Shown here: in pieces, positions 1 to 14,400 of the stretch
Position numbering within the stretch: the first letter of the stretch is position 1
Layout of the letters: the number at the start of each line of letters is the position of its first letter
Assembly: GCF_008831285.2 (NCBI RefSeq)
Contig: NC_045142.1
Location: 2,857,001 to 2,921,000, forward strand
Origin: Nymphaea colorata
Taxonomy: Eukaryota; Streptophyta; Magnoliopsida; Nymphaeales; Nymphaeaceae
Length of the DNA: 64,000 nucleotides
Direction of reading: 5' to 3'
Made by a program: the position numbers and the translations under genes
Notes under the pieces: generated by a model
Told to the model about the DNA's origin: nothing
Database searches by the model: none
Seen by the model: only the letters and a program-made list of their open reading frames with translations

Positions 1-1460
1 CAAGGCAAAAAGAGAATGCGACGAACTAAAGCTCACGAAGAGGCACCAAGTATATGAATTAGAGGTTAAGAAGAGGAACCAAGTATTTAATGATGATCTT
101 TAAGCATGAAACCACTGAACTCCTAGAGTTAGAGAAGGTATCCTTTACAGCAAAATTGCGAAAACCTTTCCCTCATATTAGCAGAAGTATCAAGGCCTCC
201 ATTAAACATAGGGGAAGGAAGTTCCTATCTCATTCAGAAATCTGCAATAAGCAAGTAAACGCTTACATAGCTACAAACTGAAGGTATATGTTCTCACAGC
301 GGATGGAAGTACCTGATAGATGGAAGTACCTGATATGAACCCCAAAACATACAAACAAACCACGCAATGACAATTCAAATGATACCACTAGCACAGAAAT
401 CTGAGAAGTGATATACCATTTCCAAGAACTAACAAGGCATTAGAGTTCATTTTTTAAGCCCCTACATGTCTGAAAACTTCCAGAAATGCAAATTTGCAAA
501 CAGTGAGCACCGTATGGCATAAGACTGCAGATCAGGTTTGTAGCTTTGTAGTGAAACGTCATCAGGTCCGCATGTTTCTATGTTGCTGTAGGCTTGTAGC
601 CTGTACACCATCATCAGTACACTGACAAGCCAAAGCTATATATGCGACCCATAATGCGTATTCAGCAAAGGACTCCACGGCCTAATCTCAGTCGATAAAC
701 TATATTCCATCCAATAGCAATTCAACAAAAAGAAAACCAGACTCAAGAAATTAGCAAAAACTAACCAATATAAAACAGGCCTGAACCATGGTAAGGATAT
801 TGTTTGCCACCTTATCAACACAGAGTTCCCATGGGTATAAACAGGCAAATATCCTTCCGAACCCTAAATAGTTTGCAGCATTGAACCCTCTTTGAGATTA
901 TGAAAAAGAAATGCAGTGACGTTGAAGGGAAGATAATCCTTGCTCATGACCCTTAACATGCTAGACTGTCTTCATATCATTACACCAACTATTAAGTTTG
1001 TGATTTTCGGAAGAATCTGATCTGCCTAAAGTTCTTGATCACCTAAAAATTTCAAAGTTCATCATTCGAAGTTGGCATTGGAAGAAACAAAAGCCCTAAC
1101 CGAGATGGAGAGCTACCCATCGGTTCCAGACAAACAAACGTGTGACAAATGCGACAAAGAGCTAACATTCGCGAATCGCTCCCATAAAGCACCCTAGAAA
1201 AGGAAAAAACCGACGCCCTACAATTTAGAACTGCGGTAACTGAAGGAAAATGCATAAGCTCAAGAGCAAAGGCCTCCCACCACCAACTGCATTTTTAGCC
1301 AGCGCGATCAAAATACCAAACGCATCACGAAGCTGAATCTCTTCAGCATATTGAGTCATTGACCCTTCTGGGTTCACCGACAGTCATGTAATAGACTCAA
1401 GATATGAACCATGATCTTCAGTAAAGAACATAGAACTGTTAAAATGCAAATCACAGAACG
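1..1460. other. No gene recognised; AT-rich spacer
   Basis: Only short open frames occur here and none resembles a known family or joins into a spliced gene. A small direct repeat (GATGGAAGTACCTGAT twice, near 302-335) is visible. The stretch could be the far 3' side or an intron of a gene outside the window, but nothing shows this directly. Confidence 0.5.
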
Positions 1461-2490
1461 ATGATCTGCCTCGACCATGTACTTCCATTCAAACTTGACA
1501 TGCTCCACCTGCCCTTTTAAAAAATGAGAATTTTCCATAGGAGCATGTTTTGTTCCCCTTGGATCCGTGTTTGCATAAAATCCATTGTTTAGATAGTGGA
1601 TTTCAGCAGTGTGGGTCTTAGATATACCGTGCTAAGGACGTGTTTGAATGGTGGAGAAAAGATCCAATACAGACATTTCTGCCTCGATCTTGCACTTCCA
1701 TTCAAACATGATATGCTCCAACTGCCCTTTTAAAAAATGAGGATTTTCCATAACAGCATGTTTTTTACCCTTGGATCCGTGTTTGCATAAAATTCATTGT
1801 TTAGATAGTGGATTTCAGCAGTGTGGATCTCAGATACACCGTGCTAAGGGCGTGTTCGAATGGTAGAGAAAAGATCCAGTACAGAGATTTCTGCCTCCGA
1901 TCTTGCACTTCCATTCAAACATGACATGCCCCACCTGCCCTTTTAAAAAATGAGGATTTTCCATAAGAGCATGTTTTTTTTTTTTCCTTTGGGTCCGTGT
2001 TTGCATGAATTCCATTGTTTAAATAGTGGATTTCAGCAGTATGGATCTCAGATATACTGTCCTAAGGGCGTGTTTAAATGGTGGAGAAAAGATCCAGTAC
2101 GGACATTTCTACCTCGATGTTGCACTTCCATTCAAACATGACATGCTCCACCTCAGCTTTTAAAAATTGAGGATTGCCATAAGAACATATTTTTTCCCCT
2201 TGGATCCGTGTTTGCATAAAATCCATTGTTTAGAAAGTGTATTTCAGCAGTGTGAATCTGAGATACAACGCTCTAAGAGCGTGTTTGGGAGGTGGAGAAA
2301 AAAATCCAGTAAAGACATTTCTGCCTCGGTCTTGCACTTCCATTCAAACATGACATGCTCTACCTGCCCTTTTAAAAAATGAGGATTTTCCATAAGTGCA
2401 TTTTTTTTCCCTTGGATCCGTGTTTGCATAAAATCCATTGTTTAGATGGTGGATTTCAGCAGTGTGGATCCCAGATATACCGTGTAGGAG
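1461..2490. repeat. Tandem array, about five copies of a 212-bp unit
   Basis: A phrase containing GGATCCGTGTTTGCAT recurs at 1561, 1773, 1991 (as GGGTCCGTG), 2202 and 2414, so the spacing is 211-218 bp. Each unit also carries ACTTCCATTCAAAC, CCTTTTAAAAAATGAG, CATTGTTTAGATAGTG and a GCGTGTTT-AATGGTGGAGAAAA segment. Copies differ by scattered substitutions and T-run length, which points to an array that is not very recent. The unit matches no satellite I know. Short frames inside it are by-products of the repetition, because the same peptide recurs in successive units. Confidence 0.9.
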
Positions 2491-5400
2491 ATCAAACCCA
2501 GATCTAACAAATGATCCCATGGATTAATGGGACAACCACAGAGTTCGACATAGAAAAGGGAAAACTATGATGTCCTCCTCAATAATTGAAGACATCATAG
2601 GCTGTTTTTTTGCTCAGATCTTAGATTGAAGGTTTGCTGATCCCAACAGATGCACACTTTTAACAAATAATGAGAATGAGATCCATGGCTCTGAAAATTT
2701 GTCTTGGATGCAAAATTCATGGGTCTGAGATCCAACCCTACTGCATTAGGAAAAGATCAAAATCCCTCTCACCCCTGAGGTCCAAAAATGTTTTCGAACC
2801 TTCAACTGGAGAGTAATGCTTATCAGTATTTGCAGTCAGGAGACAACTTGAGAGTAATGCTTATCAGTATTTGCAGTCCGGAGAGTAGCAAACCGCAACG
2901 TAAGAGCAACCATGGAGATTTGAAACTCGGACCATTTTTTAGTGAGGCGCCTTGTCACCCCCAGCTTTGAAGTGGCCCTCAGGACCAGGGCAGGGGTGAA
3001 GGACTTGGTGGGCATCCAACTTAGCACAAGCAAGGGCTTCTCAAACGGGGATTTTGAATAGCCTTGGATTTGTAAACCTCGTAGCTTAGCCTGAAATAAT
3101 CTCATCTCAGTAAGAAGGCGATGGCGCAAACTTGGCTTGTTTGGTTTAATAATTCCTTCGTCAACTTTTGCTGTAAGGTTAGCCAAAGTTGAAATCGCCA
3201 AGCTTTCCTCATTTCACATTTTGCATGTTCAAGTCTGACAAATCATCACGAGTTTGCAAGCAAAGCTCCATAAGAAACAAGAAAATAGATAAAAATATTC
3301 AGCTTCACCAGCACAATCTTATTGAGTAATATATATAATCGACAATCTTTTAAGCTTCACGAGGCATAGTCAGTTTGAACATAGACGAAATGTTGCCTGT
3401 TCAAAAGCAATTAGGGTGTAAGTATATCATGAACACTTGCATATCCCAATGGAAACGAACCCATCATTCCCAAATTCGGATGATTGGGGAAATAGGAGAA
3501 TATGCATTGGATTTAAATACAGATACCTCTTTTCAACCTTTGACTCTAAAACGACCTGGAATAACATAACATACGGCCGGATCATATGATTGAAAACAAT
3601 AGAACTGAAATCCACGACTATATCTCAAAAGAACTTGGGTAGCGTTTGAACAACACACACAATAAAGAAGTCGACAAATGTTAATTTTTTATGAGGCAGG
3701 AGTTGTTCACTTCTCGTTGAAAATGCTGTTTTGCTAGAACTGAATGTCATTCAAAAACACCTAAGAAGACGCCATTTTATGGCGTTCCAAAACCCACCCA
3801 TAAGCCTTCTTCCCAGTCCAAGCATATAGAGAGGCGCGCCGCATTTTAAGCTACAATTTGTCATGACAAGGCACTCAAAAAAAATTATCTGCTACTCTTC
3901 CTGCAAAGAATAATCACAACACATCATAGCATTCACCAAATGGGTTTTATTCGTGACACCCGAAGTCCCATGACATCGATCTACTGCACTCCTTTAGCAA
4001 CACTAACCATGTTTTTCTAGAATTTCTTTATTAACATAATGTAGTAATTTTCTGGCCAACTCCACCGTTGACTATCACAAACGGAATACAACATTCAACC
4101 GCGTCAAAAACATCAGGAGATGGGAGAATTCACAGAAACAGGCGTCCATGTTTGAACTATAACGCCATTATTAGATAGAAATCGCATGAACTTGAATAAA
4201 ACTTGGGCATTAGACAACCGGAACATACAAGGGCATATAGGGAGAACGCTAAAATGTATATAAAAGGAATAAGAAGGCCGCAGAAAAACTTCAAAGGAAT
4301 CAGTGGACAGACAGCTAGCAAAAAGAAGACATTGCAAAATTATTTGCATTGAATCAATATTTTGGGGGAAAACAAAAAATAATTTTTCATGATCTCGTAT
4401 CAGAAGAGCAACCATGCAAAAATATGATATAAAAGTTGCCACAGAAATTTTTGTTGCAACAGAGAAGGAAGATTTAACAGGAAATGAATGTCACACACAG
4501 GTAATTGTGCCAGTGTGTGTGTGCATGAGTTATCATTTGGCAATTAGATACGAGTTCAAGAAACCAAAAAGACTCGTCAGGAGTAATCAGTTCAGCCGGC
4601 CTTAGTTGCTTAGTCTGCTGATGTAACTAGACTAACCAGCTAATCGCTTTGGAACAGAGATCGTCCAATAATCAACTGAACAGAAGAGGAGGGATACTGA
4701 CAATAGAGGAATGTGTGTGGAGAACAACTACTGCAATGTGTACACCAAAGAATAACCTTGATTGTCATAAGCCAATGAAGGTTTCACTCCTATCACCATT
4801 TCATAAGCACATGCACATACAAGATTTACGATACGACGAGGAAAAAGTTCATTGCTGACACTGTCAAATAGCCTAAAAACCATCCAGTGAGCTCCCCACA
4901 CTCATGATTCATCCAATGGTACGAGATATATGGAAAATGATCCTTTGGGGAATCCATTGCTGATCAATCCTATTACGTAAGAAGGTAACGGAAGAAGATA
5001 ACAGCTAAACACCAGCGGACATTACAAAAAGCAATCATAAAACACAGACAGATCAATTTAACGTCACATGAAGATTTGGAAGAAAGAGATGATTAATCAA
5101 CAAACAACACACATAGCATCCATAAGCACAAGGCAAAGGTGGAAAATTGATTGAAACGTGCACATTCATGTCCAGTGTCTACTTTAAGTAACGGAACTGC
5201 AATCTGCTCAATATGCAGATAGGTCCATAACTTAATAGGAACATTTCAAACTAATAACAGTAACCAAAAATCCATTAATTCAGACTCATACAGATTCTCC
5301 TAAGGCAATATCTTCGTATCAGCGCCGCTGCAAGAAAAACCAACAAACAGAATAAGCATACGCCAACAATCCAGAAATGGAAAAAGGAAAAAAAACATTG

Positions 5401-5517
5401 AAAAGGACAAATAGGTAAACTACAGCAGCTGAGACTGAAGCCTCTTCAGGATGAAAAAATTGATCGGAAGAAGTAATACCTATGGTAAAACGAGGAAACA
5501 ACGAACGCCATCATACC
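2491..5517. other. Spacer downstream of the RPL35a gene; no gene recognised
   Basis: Apart from the short duplication listed separately, I see no conserved coding segment. A 121-codon open frame on the minus strand (2836-3201) has no recognisable motif and overlaps the duplication. The part nearest 5.5 kb should include the 3' UTR of the ribosomal protein gene, but I could not fix a polyadenylation site. Confidence 0.45.
2803..2884. repeat. 41-bp direct tandem duplication
   Basis: Two adjacent 41-bp copies share GAGAGTAATGCTTATCAG and TATTTGCAGTC and differ at about two positions. This is probably a replication-slippage duplication. Confidence 0.9.
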
Positions 5518-6254
5518 TCAAATGTTACTTGGGTACATGAACACCCTAACCTTGTTACCCTGAAAACATGAAGAACAAAGTCAAATCCCAATAACATGAG
5601 CATCCAAAGCAAAAACAAATCGAAAGCCTAATCACCAAAGTCTCCCACAAAGGATAAGGAAAGTTACAATAATTTTTAAAAGGACGAGAAAAGACTACGG
5701 ACCATAGCTCGAGGCGGCAAGTTCTTCTTGAACTTGGCGCGAACGATGCCGCTGTTCCCATGAGGCCGCGTAACCTTCCCCCAGATGCAGCGGTAGTGGG
5801 AGTCGTTCTTCTTCACCTTCGCCTTGTAGATGTAGGCCAGCCTCTTCCCACAGTACCAGGCGACATCCTCCTTCGTGCTAACACCCTCAATCTGAATCAA
5901 CGACGTGTTCTCATACTGGTTCGACTTCGATCTATTCAATCAAACAGCAAAAATCACGGAAACAGAAAAAAAAGAATGCAAGAAAATGACTTCCACAATC
6001 GAGCAAGCAACTGCGAGACAATCTGCACAGGATTCCCCTAACTCTCAAAGGCCTCACCTCTTGTATCCGAGGACGGTGCCTCTTACGTACAATCTGCACA
6101 ACAAACAGAGAGAACGGAGTCAAGAAAAACCTCATCCGAGAGAAATGCCCTACGTGAAGAATAAAAAACCCTCGCGAGATTAAGACGAGAAGGATCGTGG
6201 CAAATGGGAGGGAAACCGGAACCTGACGCGCTCTCCTTGCCGACCCTTCACCAT
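5518..6254 (-). CDS. RPL35A: 60S ribosomal protein eL33 (RPL35a)
   Basis: Structural protein of the large cytosolic ribosomal subunit. Four coding exons on the minus strand (6223-6254, 6058-6093, 5703-5931, 5518-5559) join in phase to 112 residues, the usual plant length. The order is [10 protein letters not shown] at the start, then [20 protein letters not shown], the conserved core [17 protein letters not shown] and [14 protein letters not shown], and the C-terminus [10 protein letters not shown], which lies alone in the last small exon. All introns are GT-AG. The ATG was chosen because MVKG is the family N-terminus. A naive reading of exon 3 runs into the intron and ends wrongly (MVRSLFSSF), whereas splicing after the AM codons restores the family ending. 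Housekeeping expression is expected. Identity is very secure; the paralogue cannot be assigned. Confidence 0.97.
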
Positions 6255-8457
6255 CTTCGAGCGGCCGATCCACAACCAGAAGTACGCCGCAGAGAAAATG
6301 AACAATGAGCCAAACCCCCGAACCCTAATGCTACTACTACTACATATGAGACGGCTGGGCAGACGACCTCATTTCATGTGGCTGATTGCTTATCTGCCCC
6401 TGTCTTTGAATGCATTTTCGGTGATGCCACTCAATGTAAGCGTAACGGATCCTCCTCCAACTTTGGATATCGAGATCTAAATCCATGTATCCGTTCGAAT
6501 GTGAATTGGTGAAGTGAGCCAGAGATACAAATGGATCGGTTGCTACTCCAAGCACAGATCTGGATCTCCCTGTTTTCTGGTGTCCAATTGTAACTAATTT
6601 TGTTAGACAATTTCTAATAAGTGGAATTTAGATAATCATATACGTGAGGTTCATATCCACTTTTCAAGATCAATACCCTGAACAAATTATAACATTTTAG
6701 ATCAGCTTTACATACGAACTTGTTTGGTGTCCCGCCCTCTGCCGGCTCCCATATATCAAATGCAGAACTCGGCAAGTTAGATCCCATAACAAGTCTGCCC
6801 AAATGACAGAAGCCTGCTGAGGGTACATCACTGAAAGGCTAATATATACTTCATCATATTGTACTTCTGGTGCCTTCTTGTCACCTAGGTTTTTTCTAAT
6901 GTTATTCCGATCTTGTCTGCAAAAACTAAACCCAACATTTGTTTATCAGTTCTATTCTTGTGGGTGCTACAGTTTTAATTTGGTCAGCCTAAGGGGTATG
7001 TCCTCAATTTTATTTTTCTGGGTGTTATATTGTGGGTGCTACTCTTATAGATTACAAACGATGACACGCAGGACACTTAAGTTAAAAGTTAAAAGGTGCA
7101 TCGTAGAACTTAATTGGGCAGGCAGTGGGATATCGAATGTTCACCCAAAATTATGTTTGGAATCGTGTAAAAGAATATTTGTCTCCACTCAACACCGCAT
7201 CAAACACCTACTTCTGTCGCCAGAGAAGTTGGATCATGTGCCTGATCTACTAGAGAAGGCAGTATGCTTATGAGACTACACTGCCAACTCAAACGAAGGC
7301 TAACTGTGGAAGAGCGATATAAGGTAAGATGGAATGCAACTTCATCTCCGTCCTTTGGTCTCAGTATCTGAATAATCTGAGTTTATCAAAATCTCGGTCT
7401 TAAAAAATAGTTGATATGGAATCGGCAACTAACACTCAGGAGTTTAAGTTAGTTTATCCGATGCACTATCTGAGGAGTTTTAAGTTAGTTTATCTGATGC
7501 ACTATCTCTGTCCTTGACGATGATGCATTAACCCAGTGTCGTTTTACAGTAGAAAGTAAAAACGCTGGCCTTAATAGTTTCATGCAGAGGTGGTTTGTGC
7601 AGAGCGTTTCCAATTTATTGCTTGTTAAAACCATGCACCCTCAAAAAAGTAGAATCGACAAAAGGTGATCCGAATCAAAGCTTAGCAGAAGAGAACTTTC
7701 CAACTTATTTACCACAGGGTCATACAGCGAGGTGAAAAACCACTAAAGCCTGTTTGTGAAGAATGAATTTCAGCATTAGTTGTCGACTATCCATGGCAGA
7801 AGACAGATGGCAAGCTTTAGATGAAATACTCACATCGGGTATGTGAAGAAAGAAGGCGCTGTTACAAGACCAATAAAGTAATGAACGAATACACGCACAT
7901 GACCAGTTTATATCAGTTGAAGGCAAAATGGCCAACTAAATCAAGCATCTATCAGATGGTAAAATGTCAATTACAACAGCCAACTTTTTAGTGCTCGAAG
8001 CAAGCTCCTTTAAGGCACTGGTCTCTTACACCAGCACCTTAATAGAAAAAAATTGCAGAAAAGTTGCTGAGAAGATAAAGAAACTCAAATACAAACTACT
8101 TTCACATCTAAATGCTCTTATTCTGTGCACGCATTATTTTGAAGTTCGCAGTAGATTGACCAACAACTGCAAAATTTAGAGCCTACACTTGTCCTCCATA
8201 GAAGCATAATGGCAACTTGGGAGCAAGAATCGCATCTAGCTGCCCAAGAGCACGGTAACCTTGTGCAACTAAATGGACACCCAGGAAAGAACATGAACTT
8301 GCAGAACTGGGGAAGTGTATGAAGTTTAAAATCAAAATTTAGAACAACGTCTGCATCAATAAGAAGAATCGGTAATGGAGAGTAACCGATATAAGCACAG
8401 TCAAAATTGGTTCTCTCCAGCCATACGCCAGACGCTGAGTACGGCCAACCAAAAAGG
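6255..8457. other. Spacer between RPL35a and the uncoupling-protein gene; no gene recognised
   Basis: It holds the RPL35a promoter at the left and the uncoupling-protein 3' UTR at the right. A 131-codon plus-strand frame (6878-7273) shows no family motif. A 36-bp near-direct repeat (TTAAGTTAGTTTATC, then GATGCACTATCT) occurs at about 7439-7508. Confidence 0.5.
6321..6328 (-). promoter_or_regulatory. Telo-box-like element upstream of RPL35a
   Basis: AACCCTAA on the plus strand lies 67 bp upstream of the RPL35a ATG. Such telo-boxes are common near the transcription start of plant ribosomal protein and other translation genes, where they act with site II elements. A function here is inferred from position alone. 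Confidence 0.45.
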
Positions 8458-11400
8458 TTAACTGGGCACTTCCCTTCTGAAAAACTTTTTAGCCTGTTAA
8501 GCATTTGTTGGGTCCATGTTAGAAAGATTCTAATCGCAATATAATACTCCACAAAAGAACAAAGGGATACACATCAGAAAATTTCCATCTGCGAGGGTGA
8601 AGCCTTTACCTGCTCCAATGTCAAAAACATAATCACATTCCAGGAGCCAAGACGGCCAAAGTTGGGGATGAAACCCTTGTAAAATGCTAACGGGCCCTGA
8701 AATAAGAAGCAATAACAGGAATGGAATCAGAGAGAGAGAGGGAGAGAGAGAGCCTGGAACTAATAACTTCAAATTCAAAAATTAGAGCATGCTAAACTAG
8801 AGAAGGATGAGAATCGACATGATTAAAGAAGAGAAAAATATCTCCTGAGAAAAACATGGAATCCTTTTTCCTCTATTTCTATGAATGACATCTCAGCATG
8901 ATGCTAAGAAAAGAAACTCCATGAATTCATACATCATTTTTCAAGGTCTTAACAAAACAATCGAATGTGCTTTTGTAGGTCGAGTCCCCCATCATTCTTG
9001 ATTTCACCTGCACATTTATACTGACATTAGTTAGGTTACCTATTAATACAACATGAAACTTTTAAAAGCATGAAAGACCTTCAGACAGTATTAGCTTCAG
9101 GAGATTTCAAAAGATAATTCTGCTAATTGCCTGCCCTACAGAAACATGAATTAAATAACTCAACTGGTAAAAGATTCAAAATGAAAAGCTAATTTGCTTC
9201 AGTTAATACATTAAAAACAAAATTTTATGATACTACTGCACAACATAAAACTTTTTTCTGTAACCTGCTGTATTATCACATCAAAAGCAACTTCTTGGAA
9301 ATGAGAATGACAGCTAGTCTTCTATGATTGATCAGTATAAACATCATCAACTTTGAATTGGATTAGTTTCTCCTAGACAAATACAAGCTTGGGCCAACAA
9401 AATCCTACTGAATGGAGAGATAGTTGGAGAGGAGAACCCTATACTTTTCATTACAAAACCAATAAACTGGAAATTGTAAGACTACCATCAAAGCTGTATT
9501 ATCACATCAGAAGCAACTTCTTGGAAATGAGAATGACAGCTAGTCTTCTATGATTGATCAGTATAAACATCATCAACTTTGAATTGGATTAGTTTCTCCT
9601 AAACAAATACAAGCTTGGGCCAACAAAATCCTACTGAATGGAGAGATAGTTGGAGAGGAGAACCCTATACTTTTCATTACAAAACCAATAAATTGGAAAT
9701 TGTAAGACTACCATCAAAGCAGCCCAAGCGAAACTTACCATATCCATGTGAAACTTGTGAGATTTCCAATCACATTGATTGGATAGCCCATGAATTATCC
9801 TCATAGTTCTCATATACATTATACACACACACACACATACATGCGTGTGTATGTGTACTTGTGTAGAAAATAAACAAGAACAAAAGTTTGAGACTTACAC
9901 AACTAAACTGGACCCATATCTGACCACCATTCTATAAGTAGATATTACTGTAAAATGGTTACAATTGTAACCCATACCCAGTCTGTTCCAATCTTCTTCT
10001 AGAACTATACTGCCCATAGTCAAGATTTGTCTTACTCTGATCTCACCTGCATGTTTCCAACTATGTAATAAGCTAATTTGCTTTTCATTACTGTTATTTG
10101 TTAAATGGCCTGAGCACCTGAGATTTGGCGTCAAAAATAACTAACAGAATGTGCCCTTACTTGAAATTGTCAAAAGATTTTGCAAGACAGTTTCAAAATT
10201 AAAAGTATGTGCCATGGGCCATCTGGAGAGATTCACCCGTCATGCAAACTAGCTTGCCCCTGGTCTCTGCCACTATATTCTGGAGTTTTCCCTTAAAACT
10301 TTTTCAGTCATGTCTCCTAACTTATGGAAGTACCTTTCATGGGAACCAGCATATCATTCAATTGTAGGTATTTACTTGGACACGACCTACCCTCTAATCT
10401 AGAAACAAGCCATCAAAAGAAAACCTTCTTCACTCTAAATCTTTTCAATTCATAAGGTTTGAGGTCCAATTTTCAGTATATGGTTAACAATACAAAATAA
10501 ACTATTTGGAACACTAAAGAATGAAACTTAATTGGATGACTAAATGAGAGGATACACTAACCATATTATATTATATTTTATACAATTTTACAAGCTATCA
10601 TCTTCAAAAGACAGACATGAAACCAAGAGGACAGGATCATTAGCTCTTACCACATCAACTGGAGAACCGATGCAAACTGCAAAAAAACCAGCACCTAAGC
10701 CAGATAACAGATGAGTGAAAACATTGTCTGAAAAACCTGGGATCTTCAAAATCGACTGCATACATGCATTTAACAAGAAATAACCAATGTCAGAGAATCT
10801 TCAAATGAATAATGAATTAAGATCCTTAACAAAATCTACACATTGGATTACTTAACCTGTTTCACTTGATCATAACTTGCTAGCTCAGCAGCATTAATAA
10901 TAGCATTTCTTGCAATATTTGGCCCAAGACCAGTCCACAATGCCCCTAAACCTTCCTGCAATTTAAAAAAATTACTAGAAGTACAAAAGATCACAATAGC
11001 ATTATGATTCAGGAGCAACAGGAGAACCTGTCTGACAATTGTTGCATATGCATTCATAGCTCCAGAATACCGTCGTGGAACCCCTGGGGGTAGCTTTCCC
11101 TCAGCTTGAAGCCGAACTTTTACAAGATCTGTTGGATTAGCCACTGTGATTGCTAAGGCACCTGTTTCACAAGTTGCAATGGATCAAAAATTGAACATTC
11201 AGGGTGTTCTCCACTTTGAACACAAGTCAAGACATATGTCAAAGAATAGAAACATAACAAGCCGATCGAATGAGAGAACTCAGCCTCTCTTGCAAATTTA
11301 ACAGAGAACCATTGGTTAAGGTAGAAACACATTCTAAGGTTTTTTGCTCAACTGCAAACTAATAATTAAGACTGCCATCTTTGAAGCCCATAGAGCCCAT

Positions 11401-14400
11401 AGAGTTGCAATTTTTCTGCCTTTTGAACATGAGAAAGGCTGCACTACTCAAAAATACTTCTTGTGCCTTCAGATGTCTCAATAGTGCCCTCGGATTAGTG
11501 GCATAGATACCTAGAATAGAAGGATAACCTGAACATTGCAGGATAGACATCCTAGAGACGTTGTCAACCTATCACAAGAATCAGCAGATGCAACAACCTG
11601 TGATGTTGGTTTTGCTTGTAAATTGAAGACTTTTTTTGGAGCTCGGACACAAGGATACAGACTACAGAGTATCATTTTGGCTTCTATTCAAACTTCTAAA
11701 GTGAACAAAGTTATCAGGTCATTTACAGTCTATGAAGCAGATAGAACACATAAGAATTGACATGTAAAAGTCCAAGGCATACTTTCTGAGTGCTAATCCA
11801 TCACTTCTCAGATTATTTAGTACATTGTTGTCATCCATGTAAAACTAATATACTTTTGAAACAAAAGATGCCACCTCATTTATCACTCAGAAGTAACTGC
11901 TCTATTTGATTATTCAACAGTAGAAAAACTAAAATGAAATCTCAAAACTCCACATGCACTTCATATGACCCCGCACAATTGGAATGCTTAAACAAAAATT
12001 TCATCACTCAAGGAATCCACAAAATTACACAGCCACATGACATTAGTTGAACACCTCAGGCCAAACAAAAGATGCACAAAGCCAACCACCATCTTCTACA
12101 AAACATTGAGAATTTAAAACAACAATTTCACATGTTTGCTTCTCACCAGTTGTAAGTGCAGCAAGTATTTTCTTAGACAGTGGGGCATCGCCAACAAAAT
12201 CCTTTCCAACATAGAAGCTTTTGACCTGCATAATGTGTCAAGATGGAAGATCACCATTTTGCTCCTCAAATCCTCAAAACAGAAGAAGTAAATTCATGGT
12301 GAATACTGGAAAAACCAATCTCTCCAACAACAGTAGATTAAAAAAATTTGCATCCAGCACAAAAATAACAATGCACAGATGGTCTTAACTGAAAAGTGGA
12401 CATACAGAATTAACAGCAAACTATTGTCTATTTTTAACATGGATGTGACACCAATGGTTTTGACAAGGAAATTTCAGATGCAGAAAAATAAATAAATGTA
12501 TGAATTGAGATCAAAATGGATGATTGCCTATAAGAGACTACATAACTGCTCTTGTAATGGAGCTTGTAAACATCACAAAGCTGAAGGAATATCCTAAGTT
12601 CAGATCTCAGCATTGCAAGTCTTGCCAAAAAAATTGAAATTGGGTGTACTTCCTAGTGGCAATAGCTGAGAGGACTTCAAGGATTTTGCTTATTGGAGGA
12701 CAGCCAATGTTTGGCATGAGATCCTCGAGATTATCCTTTAACTTTGCCCCAGACTCCTACCCCATAAAGTAACAAAAATAAAGATGATCAAATACTTCAT
12801 TGAATTTTAAGTACATGACTGCTTTTCAAGGAGAATGGAATTTAAAGTTAAACAGCTTAGCTTTTTTCAACAGCAAAGAGAACACTGACAAATAAAGAGA
12901 CAGGGAGAAAAGATGCATAAAGTAATCATTACATGCACAAAAGAGAAAGAGAAAAGACAAACTACTTTCCAAATTAGGAAAAAGTGAAACTGTTGAAGAA
13001 GTGACAAATCAAACCAAGCATGGCAAGCCAAATTCAAGTGATCAACGACTGCATCTTTTAACATTTATTTTCTCCATTTCGTTGGATTGTGTCATGAAAA
13101 GACAAATCAAGGCAGAAGTTTCCGTCAAGAATGAAGTTTGAATAAAAGGCTCCATTAGACTCTGGTTGTAATTCACATTGCATTTTCCTCCGCAAACCAT
13201 ATAAATATGAGAACTATATAGACTAATTATGAGTAATCTGATCAACTTGATTAATAGTTCACGGCAATGTTAGAAAGTACATAACGTTACCTATCTTGAT
13301 CGTGCCAATAGTCAGATTTATAACTTAAAAAAATGTGAATTTCTTTTTCAATTTTAAAAATGGAAAATTCCAGAAAAATAAATAAATGTATATATAATTA
13401 TATATACGTATATATTATAAAAAAGATGTCACACAAAAATATAGCAATGAACATTCATCAATTTAACACACAAATCACGTAAAATCATAACTTATCATAA
13501 ATAAGCTTAGAGGCTTATCCATCACAAAATATTATTCAATACAAAAAATAACAGATGAAACTATGATCATTCATCATCTTCATCTCCATTTTTCATCTTC
13601 ATTTTCATCGCCTGCTTCAAATTCAAGATCTGGCCTGACCTATATAGGCTCCTGATCATCAACTTCCGTTCCTCCTTTGATGTTGAACCTTTCAAGGTCT
13701 TCTTCTTAGAACATGGTGGCAGGTCCTTCTTCAACCCATGAATTTAATACATCAAAGTGCTCCAAGGTGATAAGATCAACATGCTCTGCATGTTTTCTTA
13801 TTAAAGTTTCTTATGATTGCCTAAAGTAAATAAGTGAAAGTTGTTATATATATCATAAAGCAAGAGTATATTAATAGGTCAACCAATAAAACAAGTCTAT
13901 GTTAGCATGTTACCTGGCTTCGTTCCAATCACATACCATACAAACAAGGTCATTCAACCTTTTATGTTCTAGTTTATTTCTCTTCTTTTTGTACATTCAT
14001 TCCAAAACATTCTAGTAAAGGTAAAAGCACTGAACCTGCCAATGGGTGCTCCACCATAAGGACTACCATATGTTCCACCCCTTTCACTTTCACTAGCACT
14101 ACTTCCTTCATGCTCACCCCCTGTCCTTCTATCTTTGAAGTGTCACTTTTAATCTTATACTCGTGTCAGCCAGATTGCAAGTAGAAATTCAATATCATTC
14201 TCATCCTCCACTTCCTAAGATTCACCATAGCCCATTTCAGTATCTACCATCGTTTTTTAAATCTTTGTTGGCTTTTAAAGCATCAATCATTTGCAAATGT
14301 TGCCCTTGTACCATTGTGAAAAATACCATTTATGGGTTTTAAACGACACAATTTTTATTGGGCATAATACGTCAAAGTTGATAATCTTTGGAAAATCTCA

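Noticed and set aside
2836-3201. 121-codon minus-strand open frame
   Set aside because: No family motif, overlaps a 41-bp tandem duplication, no splice partner or promoter sign. Most likely chance.
6878-7273. 131-codon plus-strand open frame
   Set aside because: Composition is unlike the real genes here (no conserved blocks, Cys/Phe-rich), and there is no supporting context.
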